Assembly (NCBI GenBank): GCA_019218315.1
Contig: JAHUUI010000001.1
Coordinates: 293,722 to 357,721, forward strand
Direction of reading: 5' to 3'
DNA: 64,000 nucleotides
DNA from: Cardiobacteriaceae bacterium TAE3-ERU3
GTDB taxonomy: Bacteria; Pseudomonadota; Gammaproteobacteria; Cardiobacteriales; Cardiobacteriaceae
Shown here: positions 29,389-37,598 of the stretch, one piece after another
How the letters are laid out: every line of letters begins with the position of its first letter
Position numbering within the stretch: the first letter of the stretch is position 1
The notes under the pieces: model-generated
Seen by the model: only the letters and a program-made list of their open reading frames with translations
The model's database searches: none
Told to the model about the DNA's origin: nothing
Translations under genes and position numbers: made by a program

Positions 29389-30819
29389 ATGAACTGGCCG
29401 GAAATTACGCCTTACGATCTTAAGAACCACACACCATTTCGTGAGGAAAGTCAGTATTATCTGTCGCAAACAGAGCCTTACCGTCCGGAACTACACAAAT
29501 TCATCCTCGTTCTGGTAGGTATGAACCTGTTTCTTGGTGTATTTTTACTTGCGTTATGGGCCTTTCTCCATTCTGTTGCTCCAGAAAGTATTGATAGCGT
29601 AATGGATTTTTTACTTTATCTAGTCAGTAAAATCCCATTATTTATATTTTTCACGCTCAATCTTGCTGCTATCTTCTATTACGCACAACACTATTGGCAA
29701 ATTAGACACTTAAACCGCTTTTATCCACCGACTCTATATGCCGATAACGCACCTCAAAAGCATGGTACAAAACTGGAGTTTGAGTTTTACTTGAAGCCGC
29801 CAGAAGCCAAAATTGGCATCACATCAAGCGTGTGTGCGCGGATATTTTGCGAAGAAGCAACCAAGGTACAACGTGGAACAGACACCATCACTGAACGCCA
29901 TACACATTGGTCAGAGGTGCTTCCGATGCGTCAATTCAGTGCCGATACATCCGTCATCCGCTACCCGATTGCTGTTGTTCCACCAGCAGGGCTGCCTACA
30001 ACACTCAATCCATTGGTATGTGCAAGTGCAATTACAATTTGGCCGTTCCAAGCCGATTTACCTACTGTTTCCATTCGAGATGACCAATTCATGATTAAAA
30101 GCAGCGCTTGGAAGGCCGTCAATATATACGATTTACCGCAGCAATCGCCATTTGTTGCCGAGGGACGGCACTATCGCTCTGAAGCCACTTTACATAAGTT
30201 ATCGATCAAGCTTATGGTCATATGCACCGTCATCATGAACCTGATCCTTCTCCCTTTTACACTGCCACCATTATTTTCTTTCTTGGAACAAAAGCTAGCC
30301 ACGCCTAACGGCCACGGCGATACGTCACTCTTAGTCACTATTTCCATATCACTCGCATTCACCACCATCATCAACTTCTATATAGTCCGCCATATATATC
30401 GCCAACATAATAAACAGAAACGCTTGCAGCGTTTTACAGCGCCTACGCTCTACACCAGCAGCTCGAGCTTCCTACGAGGTACAAAACTACAAGCCACCTA
30501 CCAACTCAGATCACGTCGTGCGCGGATTGGTGAGGAAGTTGTCGTCACTGCGTGTGTACTTTGTGAAGAGGGCCTAAAAGTCACCCGGGGCACGATGACC
30601 CAGCTACAGCGCAAAGTACATTGGCAAATAGAGCTACCGCCGCAGCGCTTCAATGCCAACAATGCCGAAATCTACTATGACTTCAGCACAGCTCTCCCCG
30701 ACAACTTACCACCCACCATAAAAGGTGATGAGCACTGGGTACATTGGTGCGTGCATATCCGCATGCAATTTCCCAACGTCAAGCCAATTTATGTGCCCTT
30801 TCAACAGGACATTAATTGA
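29389..30819 (+). CDS. Fused pair of two-TM membrane proteins with arrestin-like beta domains
   Basis: A 476-residue frame that is really two paralogous units joined by a frameshift. Unit 1 (residues 1 to about 205) has membrane segments near 37-62 and 73-98 and a beta-rich cytosolic domain. Unit 2 starts at Met235 (base 30091), with helices near 272-296 and 313-334 and the same domain, which ends in the pattern ALPDNLPP...HWCVHIRMQF. That pattern (LPxxLPPT, then W-x-V-x-V strands) resembles arrestin folds; this is my inference. In the other frame, bases 29999-30094 encode the missing end of unit 1 (HWYVQVQLQF) and stop with TGA overlapping the unit 2 ATG. A short deletion near 30000 thus fused two ATGA-coupled genes and left residues 206-234 as missense. 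AAGGA precedes the ATG at 29389. Confidence 0.75.
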   Translation: MNWPEITPYDLKNHTPFREESQYYLSQTEPYRPELHKFILVLVGMNLFLGVFLLALWAFLHSVAPESIDSVMDFLLYLVSKIPLFIFFTLNLAAIFYYAQHYWQIRHLNRFYPPTLYADNAPQKHGTKLEFEFYLKPPEAKIGITSSVCARIFCEEATKVQRGTDTITERHTHWSEVLPMRQFSADTSVIRYPIAVVPPAGLPTTLNPLVCASAITIWPFQADLPTVSIRDDQFMIKSSAWKAVNIYDLPQQSPFVAEGRHYRSEATLHKLSIKLMVICTVIMNLILLPFTLPPLFSFLEQKLATPNGHGDTSLLVTISISLAFTTIINFYIVRHIYRQHNKQKRLQRFTAPTLYTSSSSFLRGTKLQATYQLRSRRARIGEEVVVTACVLCEEGLKVTRGTMTQLQRKVHWQIELPPQRFNANNAEIYYDFSTALPDNLPPTIKGDEHWVHWCVHIRMQFPNVKPIYVPFQQDIN

Positions 30820-31499
30820 TGAAGCAAACAAGCTGGCCCACCATAAAACACAATGAATACCGCAGCCAAACACCATTCATACACGATGGTCAGCGCTATA
30901 TCACACAGGCGAAAGTTGCCGCAGATGACCCCATTTGGCCGCTGACTATCGTGGCACTACTCGCCGTTGTACCACTATTCTTACCCATTGATAAGCTGCT
31001 CAATCTTGGCAGAACGTTCAGCAACACTCTTTGGTACATCACCCTGCTTGGCTTCGCCGGATACAGCTGGCAAAGCCTGCAATTCAATAACCGACTCAAA
31101 CGCTTTAAGCGCTTTTCCCCTCACACATTGGCGATGATTCGCAACAGCTGGAGCAGTGGTGAAGTATTTATGTGCGAATACCTACTGACACCACTAAAAG
31201 GGCAAATCGGTGAACCAATAGATGTGTCTGCACGCATCGTCTGTCAGGAAGAAGTTGAGGTCGAGCGTGGTACCGAAACAGCATATAAAATCAACGAACG
31301 CTGGGCGATCACACAGCCCAAAAAGCGCTTCTTAAGTAAAGACACTGGCATTCGCTACACCATCGAAGAAGAGCTTCCGGCTGAGCTATCGTCCAGTATT
31401 CGCAGCGCCAAACACCAACTACACTGGTACGTGCAAATCCGCCTCGATTGTGTACGTAATCCGCCATTTTTTGTCGTCTTCCGCATCAATGTCAGTTAG
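30819..31499 (+). CDS. Two-TM membrane protein with arrestin-like beta domain, third paralogue
   Basis: A 226-residue protein built like the two units of the preceding gene: an N-terminal TPFIHDGQRY motif (HTPF and QSPF in the paralogues), two membrane segments (about 40-60 and 70-88) and a beta-rich domain with GQIGEPIDVSARIVCQEE, VERGTE and HWYVQIRLD. Cys-Glu-Glu and RGT motifs are shared by all three copies. The ATG at 30819 shares one base with the upstream stop (TGATG), which shows tight coupling. It is intact. The function is unknown; the repeats suggest the three proteins form a hetero-oligomer in the membrane. Confidence 0.75.
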   Translation: MKQTSWPTIKHNEYRSQTPFIHDGQRYITQAKVAADDPIWPLTIVALLAVVPLFLPIDKLLNLGRTFSNTLWYITLLGFAGYSWQSLQFNNRLKRFKRFSPHTLAMIRNSWSSGEVFMCEYLLTPLKGQIGEPIDVSARIVCQEEVEVERGTETAYKINERWAITQPKKRFLSKDTGIRYTIEEELPAELSSSIRSAKHQLHWYVQIRLDCVRNPPFFVVFRINVS

Positions 31500-32520
31500 C
31501 CACCCACTGACTACACAATCAGCATACCGCCCCGGCGATAGCCTGCTCGGGCAAACCACACCCAACACTCTCGTTATCCTGCAAAAACGCAGTGAAGACT
31601 TTGCCGGCTGTAACGTTGACGACATCGCCACCACCCATGCCGATGCCAGCGGCCAATTTACCCTGCCAATACCCACCGATGCACAGCCAACCTACAACGG
31701 CCAGCTATTCCGCATCCTGTGGCAAATCACCGATGGTAATACTTGCCAAAGCATCACCCTGTCCACAGACGGGCAACCCATACCCGACCCTTATCAACGC
31801 ATCGGCTTATATGGTAATCCGTTTGTTGCCGAACCGTATAATCGAACCACTGCGGCACCGGACATCCCACCAACCCTGTGGCTGGATAGAGGCTTTTCCC
31901 AAGCCCCGAAACCCAAGCAAAGCCAACTGGTGCAAATCATCGGCGTCAAAGGTGCAGGCAAATCCTCACACCTCGCACAGTGGCGCAAACAGCAACACGG
32001 CGCAATCCAATACTACCCGCCGCCCAACGCCATGCTAAAGCGGCTTGCCGCGTACAAAAACATCCTGCCTGACAACGCCCTGCTCTACATTGCCAGCTGC
32101 CTATCGCGCAGCACATGGCAACGCCCGCCAGTCGGCGACATCTGCTATTGGGATGAAGCTTGCCGCATTCCCCTACCATCGCTATTACTCGCCCTGTGGC
32201 GTGGCAAACGACAGCGGGCCACCATCTGCGCTGGTACCCACCGTGATCTATCGCGATGGGCAAAACTCTTTGGCCTAAACGTCACCACCATCTCACTCGA
32301 TGGCTTTAGCTGTGACGAACTGCAACAATGGGCAAATGCGCGCATCAAAGCTGCCCGCATCAGTGACAACCCCGATCCTTCATACAACTTCCCGCAAACC
32401 CTGCCACCCGACATCGCCGCATACATCACCAAACAGGCACAAGGATCATGGCGCGAAGCAACGGCACTACTGCATGTTTGGGCGGCAAAGCAAGTGAAGA
32501 AAAGAGATGATGACAGCTAG
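31489..32520 (+). CDS. P-loop NTPase with arrestin-like N-terminal domain
   Basis: A 343-residue protein. Residues 1 to about 98 look like another small beta-sandwich (YRPGDSLLGQ, then FTLPIPTDAQPTYNG and LFRILWQI). After a GLYGNPF motif comes an ATPase core: Walker A GVKGAGKS (152-159), Walker B-like ICYWDEA (about 218-224), and a sensor-like ICAGTHRDL near 242. The core recalls STAND/ExeA-type AAA ATPases, but I cannot assign a family. It is soluble and overlaps the upstream membrane protein gene by 11 bases, so the NTPase is likely to act with those membrane proteins. A GTG at 31450 is an alternative start. Confidence 0.75.
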   Translation: MSVSHPLTTQSAYRPGDSLLGQTTPNTLVILQKRSEDFAGCNVDDIATTHADASGQFTLPIPTDAQPTYNGQLFRILWQITDGNTCQSITLSTDGQPIPDPYQRIGLYGNPFVAEPYNRTTAAPDIPPTLWLDRGFSQAPKPKQSQLVQIIGVKGAGKSSHLAQWRKQQHGAIQYYPPPNAMLKRLAAYKNILPDNALLYIASCLSRSTWQRPPVGDICYWDEACRIPLPSLLLALWRGKRQRATICAGTHRDLSRWAKLFGLNVTTISLDGFSCDELQQWANARIKAARISDNPDPSYNFPQTLPPDIAAYITKQAQGSWREATALLHVWAAKQVKKRDDDS

Positions 32521-32523
32521 AAA

Positions 32524-33918
32524 CTACAGCGCTTTAAACAACTCAAGCGCCGCCTGTCGGCTTACTTTGATATCAACTTCTGGCTGCGGATAATCCTTGA
32601 CATGCGCCCAAGGTGCGAAGCATTGTTTGGCACTCAGATGCGCGAGTTCGGGTAGCCACTGTTTGAGATAACGCGCTTGTGGGTCGAATTTTTCCGCTTG
32701 GGTAAGCGGATTAAAGATACGGAAATATGGTGCAGCATCAACGCCACATCCAGCAACCCACTGCCAGCCCATCGTATTACTGGCGAGATCGGCATCAATC
32801 AGTGTGTGCATGAACCAATCCGCACCACACTGCCAATGCAGGCGTAGGTTTTTTGTCAGGTACGAAGCAACCAACATGCGCACACGATTGTGCATCCATC
32901 CCGTTACCCACAATTGCCGCATGCCCGCATCAATAATTGGAATACCAGTCTGCCCTTGCTCCCAGCGTTGTAAGGACGACGACGCATCTTCTGCCCTCTG
33001 CCACGGAAACTGATTGAATTTCTGCTGGAACGGACGGTTCAGCGTATCCGGAAAGTGGTAGAGAATATGGTAGGCAAACTCGCGCCATAGAACCTCTTTG
33101 CAGAACGTGAGCAAGTCAGGATGTTCGGCAAAGTTCGGATATTGAGCCAGCATTTGGTAGATGATTTGCCGTGGCGAAAGTACGCCTGTGTTCAGCCAGG
33201 GCGATAATTTTGAAGTGCCATACGTTTCACTTGGTATATCGCGTAGCATGCAGTAGTTTTGGCACTGTTTGGCAATCCATTGTACGCAATGGCTGTGCGC
33301 CGCCGCTTCACCGACAGGCCAATGCGAAAGCACTTTCTCTTGCCACGGCTGCAATGCCTGCATGGTAATAGCTTCACCAATGCTTTGCCCCGCGAGTGAC
33401 AAATTATCTGGTGCAGGCAACGGAGAACTAATCTGCTCCAGATTGGTAAGCAGGTTATTTGCAAAAGGGGTATAAACCTTATAGGGATTGCCCTGCTGAT
33501 TGAGCGTTTGCGTATCAAACGGCTCAAACAACACACTCGCTTTATGGCTATGCGCCGCGATGTTGCCATTGTGCAGTGCCGCCTTGAGTTGCCGATCCGT
33601 GGCAATACCGCCTGGGGTGTAACGCCTGTTCCAATGGATGGATTTGATGTTGCGCTGTGCCGCAAGTGCGGGTATTTCCTGATGGCTGGCAATTGTAATA
33701 CTGCCGCCCAAGTGTGCTATTTGCTGCTGTAATGCATTGAGGCATTGCTTAGTCCATGTCCCGACAGCACTACTGGTATCCTCGCCATCGTTGCAATAAA
33801 GCAGATAAAGCGCACAACCATTATCAGCAGCCTCGCGATGGGCAGCGTGTAGCGCCGGATTATCGGCAATGCGCAAGTCATGGCTGCGAAACAGGTTGAG
33901 AATGCCGTGGTTATTCAT
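32524..33918 (-). CDS. phrB: Deoxyribodipyrimidine photolyase
   Basis: A 464-residue class I photolyase/cryptochrome. The N-terminal Rossmann domain starts LNLFRSHDLRIADNPAL, and the FAD-binding C-terminal half has KLSPWLNTGVLSPRQI, LWREFAYHILYHFP, GIPIIDAGMRQLWVTGWMHNRVRM and DADLASNTMGWQWVAG in the right order; the Trp residues of the electron-transfer chain lie in these segments. It repairs cyclobutane pyrimidine dimers with blue light. The stop lies four bases from the stop of the convergent NTPase gene. Confidence 0.93.
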   Translation of the reverse strand: MNNHGILNLFRSHDLRIADNPALHAAHREAADNGCALYLLYCNDGEDTSSAVGTWTKQCLNALQQQIAHLGGSITIASHQEIPALAAQRNIKSIHWNRRYTPGGIATDRQLKAALHNGNIAAHSHKASVLFEPFDTQTLNQQGNPYKVYTPFANNLLTNLEQISSPLPAPDNLSLAGQSIGEAITMQALQPWQEKVLSHWPVGEAAAHSHCVQWIAKQCQNYCMLRDIPSETYGTSKLSPWLNTGVLSPRQIIYQMLAQYPNFAEHPDLLTFCKEVLWREFAYHILYHFPDTLNRPFQQKFNQFPWQRAEDASSSLQRWEQGQTGIPIIDAGMRQLWVTGWMHNRVRMLVASYLTKNLRLHWQCGADWFMHTLIDADLASNTMGWQWVAGCGVDAAPYFRIFNPLTQAEKFDPQARYLKQWLPELAHLSAKQCFAPWAHVKDYPQPEVDIKVSRQAALELFKAL

Positions 33919-33948
33919 GGTTTATGACCGGATGTGGACAGTATAGGC

Positions 33949-33982
33949 AAAGCCCCTTTCCCAAGCATGGAAAAGGGGCTTT
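33949..33982 (-). terminator. Terminator of the S9 peptidase gene
   Basis: A strong hairpin, AAAGCCCCTTTCC with GGAAAAGGGGCTTT (one bulged A), lies just past the stop at 34004. The As on the left arm give Ts on the minus strand; the Ts on the right would also serve a plus-strand transcript. Confidence 0.7.
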
Positions 33983-34003
33983 CAGCAATCAAACAATTAA
34001 TGT

Positions 34004-36016
34004 TTACTTGTCTGATTGATTGTTATCTGGCGATAAACACTTGTGCAGGAAGCCCATCATGGTGCGCTGCATATCGAGGCGGTTTGGCTCTTTGGCAAAG
34101 CCGTGGCCTTCGTCGTATTTCACCATGTACGGTACATCGACACCGCGATTGCGCAGGTTCTCGACAATCTGATCGGCTTCGTTGATATTGACGCGCGGGT
34201 CGTTCGCACCTTGTACGACAAATAATGGCTTGGTGATTTTGTCGGCATTTTGTACCGGCGATACTTCATCCATGATTTTCTGCTGCTCGGGGTCAGTCGG
34301 GTCATACCAAATGGTGTAGAGCATCTTACGCACCGATTCCCAGTACGGCGGGATACTTTCCATGAAGGTATAGAGGTTGGACACACCGACGTAATCCACA
34401 CCACATGCATACAAATCAGGGGTTTTAATCAAACCACGCAATACGGCAAAGCCACCGTGACTGCCGCCATAAATAGCGATGCGCTCGGGATCAGCCCAGC
34501 CTTGGTCGATGATGTAGGCAACGCCGTCCTCGACATCATCCATAGTCTTGCGCCCAACCTGCCCCAATCCAGCATTAAAGAATTCCTTGCCGTAACCACC
34601 GGAAATGCGGAAGTTAACCTGCAATACGCCGTAACCGTGGCTGGTCAGCAATTGTACCTGCGGGTCAAAGCCCCAGCTATCACGCACACCTTGCGGTCCA
34701 CCGTGAACGATTACCACCACCGGCACCGCTTCGCCTTCTTTCACCGTCGCAGGACGGCTGAAATAGCCATGCAAGGTTTTGCCGTCACGCGAAGTAAACT
34801 CAATCGGCGTCATTTCTGACATATCTTCACGCTTGAGGTGCGGGAACAGCTGGGTCAGCGGCTCAAGCTCGGTGCTTTCGGTGTCGTATAAATAATAGCT
34901 GCCCGGCTCACGGTCGCTGGCCACGTAAATAATCAGCTTTTTCTCGTCGTCGTCTTTATCGACTATGCTGATTTCGTTTTCATCGCCAAGCTGCTTTTCA
35001 AGGTCGTCCATCCAGCGGGTAAAGGTTTCACTTTGCGGGATGGTTTGTGGCTTGGCGCCGTTGTAGTAAATCGCGTCCAGCTCGTAGCCGCGCTTACGCG
35101 ACAAGCTGACATGGCCCGCGTCATAAGTGTCATCACCAAAGACTTTTTCGATGACTTCGTTCTTTTTCAGGTCGTAGCGGTAAATAACCGACTTGTCGCC
35201 ATCCTCATTCGACACCACATAGGCATCGTCAGGATTATCGCTTTGCTCGTCAAAGCCGAGTACGCCAAAGGTCTCACCAAACGGAACATGCTTGATTTTC
35301 TTGAACTCACCATCGACCATGTAATACAAATCAGCATCCTGACCATTGACCACACGGGTAATCAAGCGCAGGTTGCCGTCTTTATCAAAGGTAAAATCTT
35401 CAATCGGTTCGTCACTGGCAGGATTTTCATAAAGCTTTTCCAGCTCGCCGTTCATCACATTAAGTAAGTACGGCTCGAACAACTGCGGGTTATCCTTGTT
35501 CATCTCGATGATGATGTGTTCCTTGTCGTCCTTGAGGCTGTTGTTAATCATCGCGCGCACACCATCAAACGGGGTCAAATCGCGCGGCGTTTCCTCATCC
35601 AGGCCGATGGCGTAAATATGGTAGTTCTCGTCGCCACCGCTGTCCTGCATGAACACGATGCGGTCATCATTAATCCAGCCGTAACCACGGATAACGTCCT
35701 CGCCCTCAGTGATGAACTGGCGTTCTTCGCCCATTTCCACATCACGCAACCAAATATCGCGCTTGCCCTGCTCATTACGCTTGCGCCAGCTCAAGTGCTT
35801 GCCATCCGGCGACACCTGATAGCCACTCACTTCCGGCAAAGTAAAGAAATCCTCGACCTGATACGGTGCATCACTCTCGGCAAGGGCGGCCAGCTCAGCC
35901 AATGCTTCTGGTGATGACGGCAATTCGGGATTGCCCGGCAATGCTGCCTCTTCTGCGGCATGTGCACCGCCAGCGGCGGCCATCAGCGCACAAAACAGTA
36001 AACTTTTTTTCATCAT
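34004..36016 (-). CDS. Exported prolyl oligopeptidase-family (S9) serine peptidase
   Basis: A 670-residue protein with a signal peptide (MMKKSLLFCALMAAAGGAHA), an N-terminal beta-propeller rich in D-G-K turns (about 60-400) and a C-terminal alpha/beta hydrolase. The nucleophile Ser lies in YGGSHGGF, the acid in QGANDPRVN and the catalytic His in DEGHGF. S9C-type enzymes trim peptides in the periplasm. A GGGAAAAG site precedes the ATG pair at 36016/36013. The upstream extension to 36082 abuts the next gene's stop and is unlikely to be used. Confidence 0.88.
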   Translation of the reverse strand: MMKKSLLFCALMAAAGGAHAAEEAALPGNPELPSSPEALAELAALAESDAPYQVEDFFTLPEVSGYQVSPDGKHLSWRKRNEQGKRDIWLRDVEMGEERQFITEGEDVIRGYGWINDDRIVFMQDSGGDENYHIYAIGLDEETPRDLTPFDGVRAMINNSLKDDKEHIIIEMNKDNPQLFEPYLLNVMNGELEKLYENPASDEPIEDFTFDKDGNLRLITRVVNGQDADLYYMVDGEFKKIKHVPFGETFGVLGFDEQSDNPDDAYVVSNEDGDKSVIYRYDLKKNEVIEKVFGDDTYDAGHVSLSRKRGYELDAIYYNGAKPQTIPQSETFTRWMDDLEKQLGDENEISIVDKDDDEKKLIIYVASDREPGSYYLYDTESTELEPLTQLFPHLKREDMSEMTPIEFTSRDGKTLHGYFSRPATVKEGEAVPVVVIVHGGPQGVRDSWGFDPQVQLLTSHGYGVLQVNFRISGGYGKEFFNAGLGQVGRKTMDDVEDGVAYIIDQGWADPERIAIYGGSHGGFAVLRGLIKTPDLYACGVDYVGVSNLYTFMESIPPYWESVRKMLYTIWYDPTDPEQQKIMDEVSPVQNADKITKPLFVVQGANDPRVNINEADQIVENLRNRGVDVPYMVKYDEGHGFAKEPNRLDMQRTMMGFLHKCLSPDNNQSDK

Positions 36017-36081
36017 CTTTTCCCTATCATTGATATAAAAAATCAGCCTAACGTGATTACAAGGCAAAATAAAGTTAATCA

Positions 36082-36663
36082 TTAATTAGCGATAGGTATA
36101 GTCAGCGCAACACTCTGCTCACCCTTCCTTTTGCGCAATACGTCATAGCCGCTAATACGCCCAGCGTAAGGCAAATCATGGCCGTAAAGCTGGTAATGCG
36201 CTTGCGCATATTCCTGTGCGATATGGTTTTGCTCAGCTTCATCCATAAGATAAAAATTGGTAGGTAAATCCTGATAAATAAAGCGGTTAAAGGCCATCAA
36301 ACTGATCGCACTAGCACCATCAGGCTCAAAACTGATTTTTGCGCGCAAGCGGTAATCCGCACGCTGCTGCAAATCGGCCTCTATACTCTTGAGCACTGGC
36401 TGATACTGCGCTGACGCTACGTCCAGCACGCAACACAGTGCAGCAACAAAGCCTTTGCCATCGTATTTGAAATCGTAATACCCGTCGCCAAGGCCCAATG
36501 AATCACTGTGCAATACTTGCTGCAAGCGCTCGCATGCCTGCTCATAGCGGTTAGACTGATAGCCCATGCGGCTGATAACCGCTTGCGGCGACAGCACCAA
36601 AGTAGTCATTTGCGCAGCAATCAATTGCTGTAGACGGGAAGTAGATAAGGTAGATGTGGTCAT
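36082..36663 (-). CDS. Protein of unknown function
   Basis: A 193-residue soluble protein that I do not recognise. It is helical at the N-terminus (residues 5-60), with an aromatic GDGYYDFKYDGKGF stretch near 60-73 followed by LCCVLDVASA, and has no signal peptide or membrane segment. Codon use looks normal for the window. It lies upstream of the S9 peptidase with about 65 bases between stop and next start, so it may share its transcript. Confidence 0.6.
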   Translation of the reverse strand: MTTSTLSTSRLQQLIAAQMTTLVLSPQAVISRMGYQSNRYEQACERLQQVLHSDSLGLGDGYYDFKYDGKGFVAALCCVLDVASAQYQPVLKSIEADLQQRADYRLRAKISFEPDGASAISLMAFNRFIYQDLPTNFYLMDEAEQNHIAQEYAQAHYQLYGHDLPYAGRISGYDVLRKRKGEQSVALTIPIAN

Positions 36664-37076
36664 GGTGAAGTCCTCTTGCCCTGAATGGAAATCGTATTTA
36701 CGGCGACCTTCAGGGCATATTGAGGACGACGCGCTTTACCAGTATTTTTAATCGCGCTGGAAGTTGCTTCTCTTAAACCCACGATGGCATTAATTTACAC
36801 ATTTTTCCTTCCGGATTCAATTGGCTGTTAAATAGAGCACATCCAGAAAACCAAACAAATCTGACTTCTTGACTACTGCAATGGAGACTTGAACAAGCGT
36901 AGCCGGTTGGTATTACTCACCACCGTAATCGACGACAATACCACGAGCATTTTTCATCATTCTGCGTTAAGTTACTGTCAATATGTAAACGTTTCCTTGT
37001 CTGAATAAAAAATATGTTCATGGCAAAGATCACACATTTCGTAACAACACGGCCTACATTAAAATATGGAGCTTCT
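36664..37076. other. Intergenic region holding a copA fossil
   Basis: No complete gene. A short inverted pair CCCTGAA/TTCAGGG lies at 36678-36717 just upstream of the gene at 36082-36663. Bases 36874-36948 encode, on the minus strand, a remnant of a copper ATPase C-terminus (separate entry). The remainder is AT-rich and presumably contains the promoter of the phosphoribosyltransferase gene. Confidence 0.5.
36874..36948 (-). pseudogene. Fossil 3' end of a second copA
   Basis: Read on the minus strand, this stretch encodes LSSITVVSNTNRLRLFKSPL followed shortly by a stop. The end of the intact CopA reads LSSITVVSNANRLRLFRSPL, so 18 of these 20 residues are identical. About 25 codons remain; nothing upstream of them resembles copA. 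It is the leftover of a tandem or second copper ATPase gene in the same orientation, with the phosphoribosyltransferase gene now lying between the fossil and the live gene. Confidence 0.8.
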
Positions 37077-37598
37077 ATGAATACATCAATTGGTAAAACG
37101 CTGCTCAATGCGACACAGATTGCGCAGGGTGTTGCCTGTGTTGCCGAACAATTAAATACCGCCTTTAGCGGCAAGAGTACCGTTGTCATGACAGTTGTAC
37201 CAGGCGGCATCTTCTTTAGTGCTGATCTATTGCGCCAACTCACCTTTCCCGTCAAGATGGATTACATTTCCTGCCCGCACCGACCAGGCGATCGCCACAA
37301 CACCTCTGCCATCACCTACCCGCACAATATCGCCATCGACGGCCAACACGTAATCGTGGTCGATGATGCCGTCGAATCCGGCGGTACGATGCAGCGAATC
37401 ATTCAATATCTGCACGACCAGCACCGGCCGGCATCGCTGTCAGTGGCGACCCTGTTCGTCAAACCGGGTCGCCGTACCCTATCCGCGCCACTCTACTATG
37501 GTCACGAAATGGACAACGACGATTTACTGGTCGGCTATGGTCTGCCCTGGCAAGATCGCTACCGCAATTTACCGTTCATTGCGCAGCTGATGCCCTAG
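37077..37598 (+). CDS. Phosphoribosyltransferase-fold protein
   Basis: A 173-residue type I phosphoribosyltransferase. The PRPP-binding loop is clear at VIVVDDAVESGGT (about residues 92-104), with VVPGGIFFSADLL as the N-terminal loop. It resembles hypoxanthine-type purine salvage enzymes, but base specificity cannot be read off. The ATG at 37077 with GGAG ahead is preferred; an open frame starts at 37014. The 3' end overlaps the convergent copA by 23 bases, which is unusual and implies shared constraint on both C-termini. Confidence 0.8.
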   Translation: MNTSIGKTLLNATQIAQGVACVAEQLNTAFSGKSTVVMTVVPGGIFFSADLLRQLTFPVKMDYISCPHRPGDRHNTSAITYPHNIAIDGQHVIVVDDAVESGGTMQRIIQYLHDQHRPASLSVATLFVKPGRRTLSAPLYYGHEMDNDDLLVGYGLPWQDRYRNLPFIAQLMP

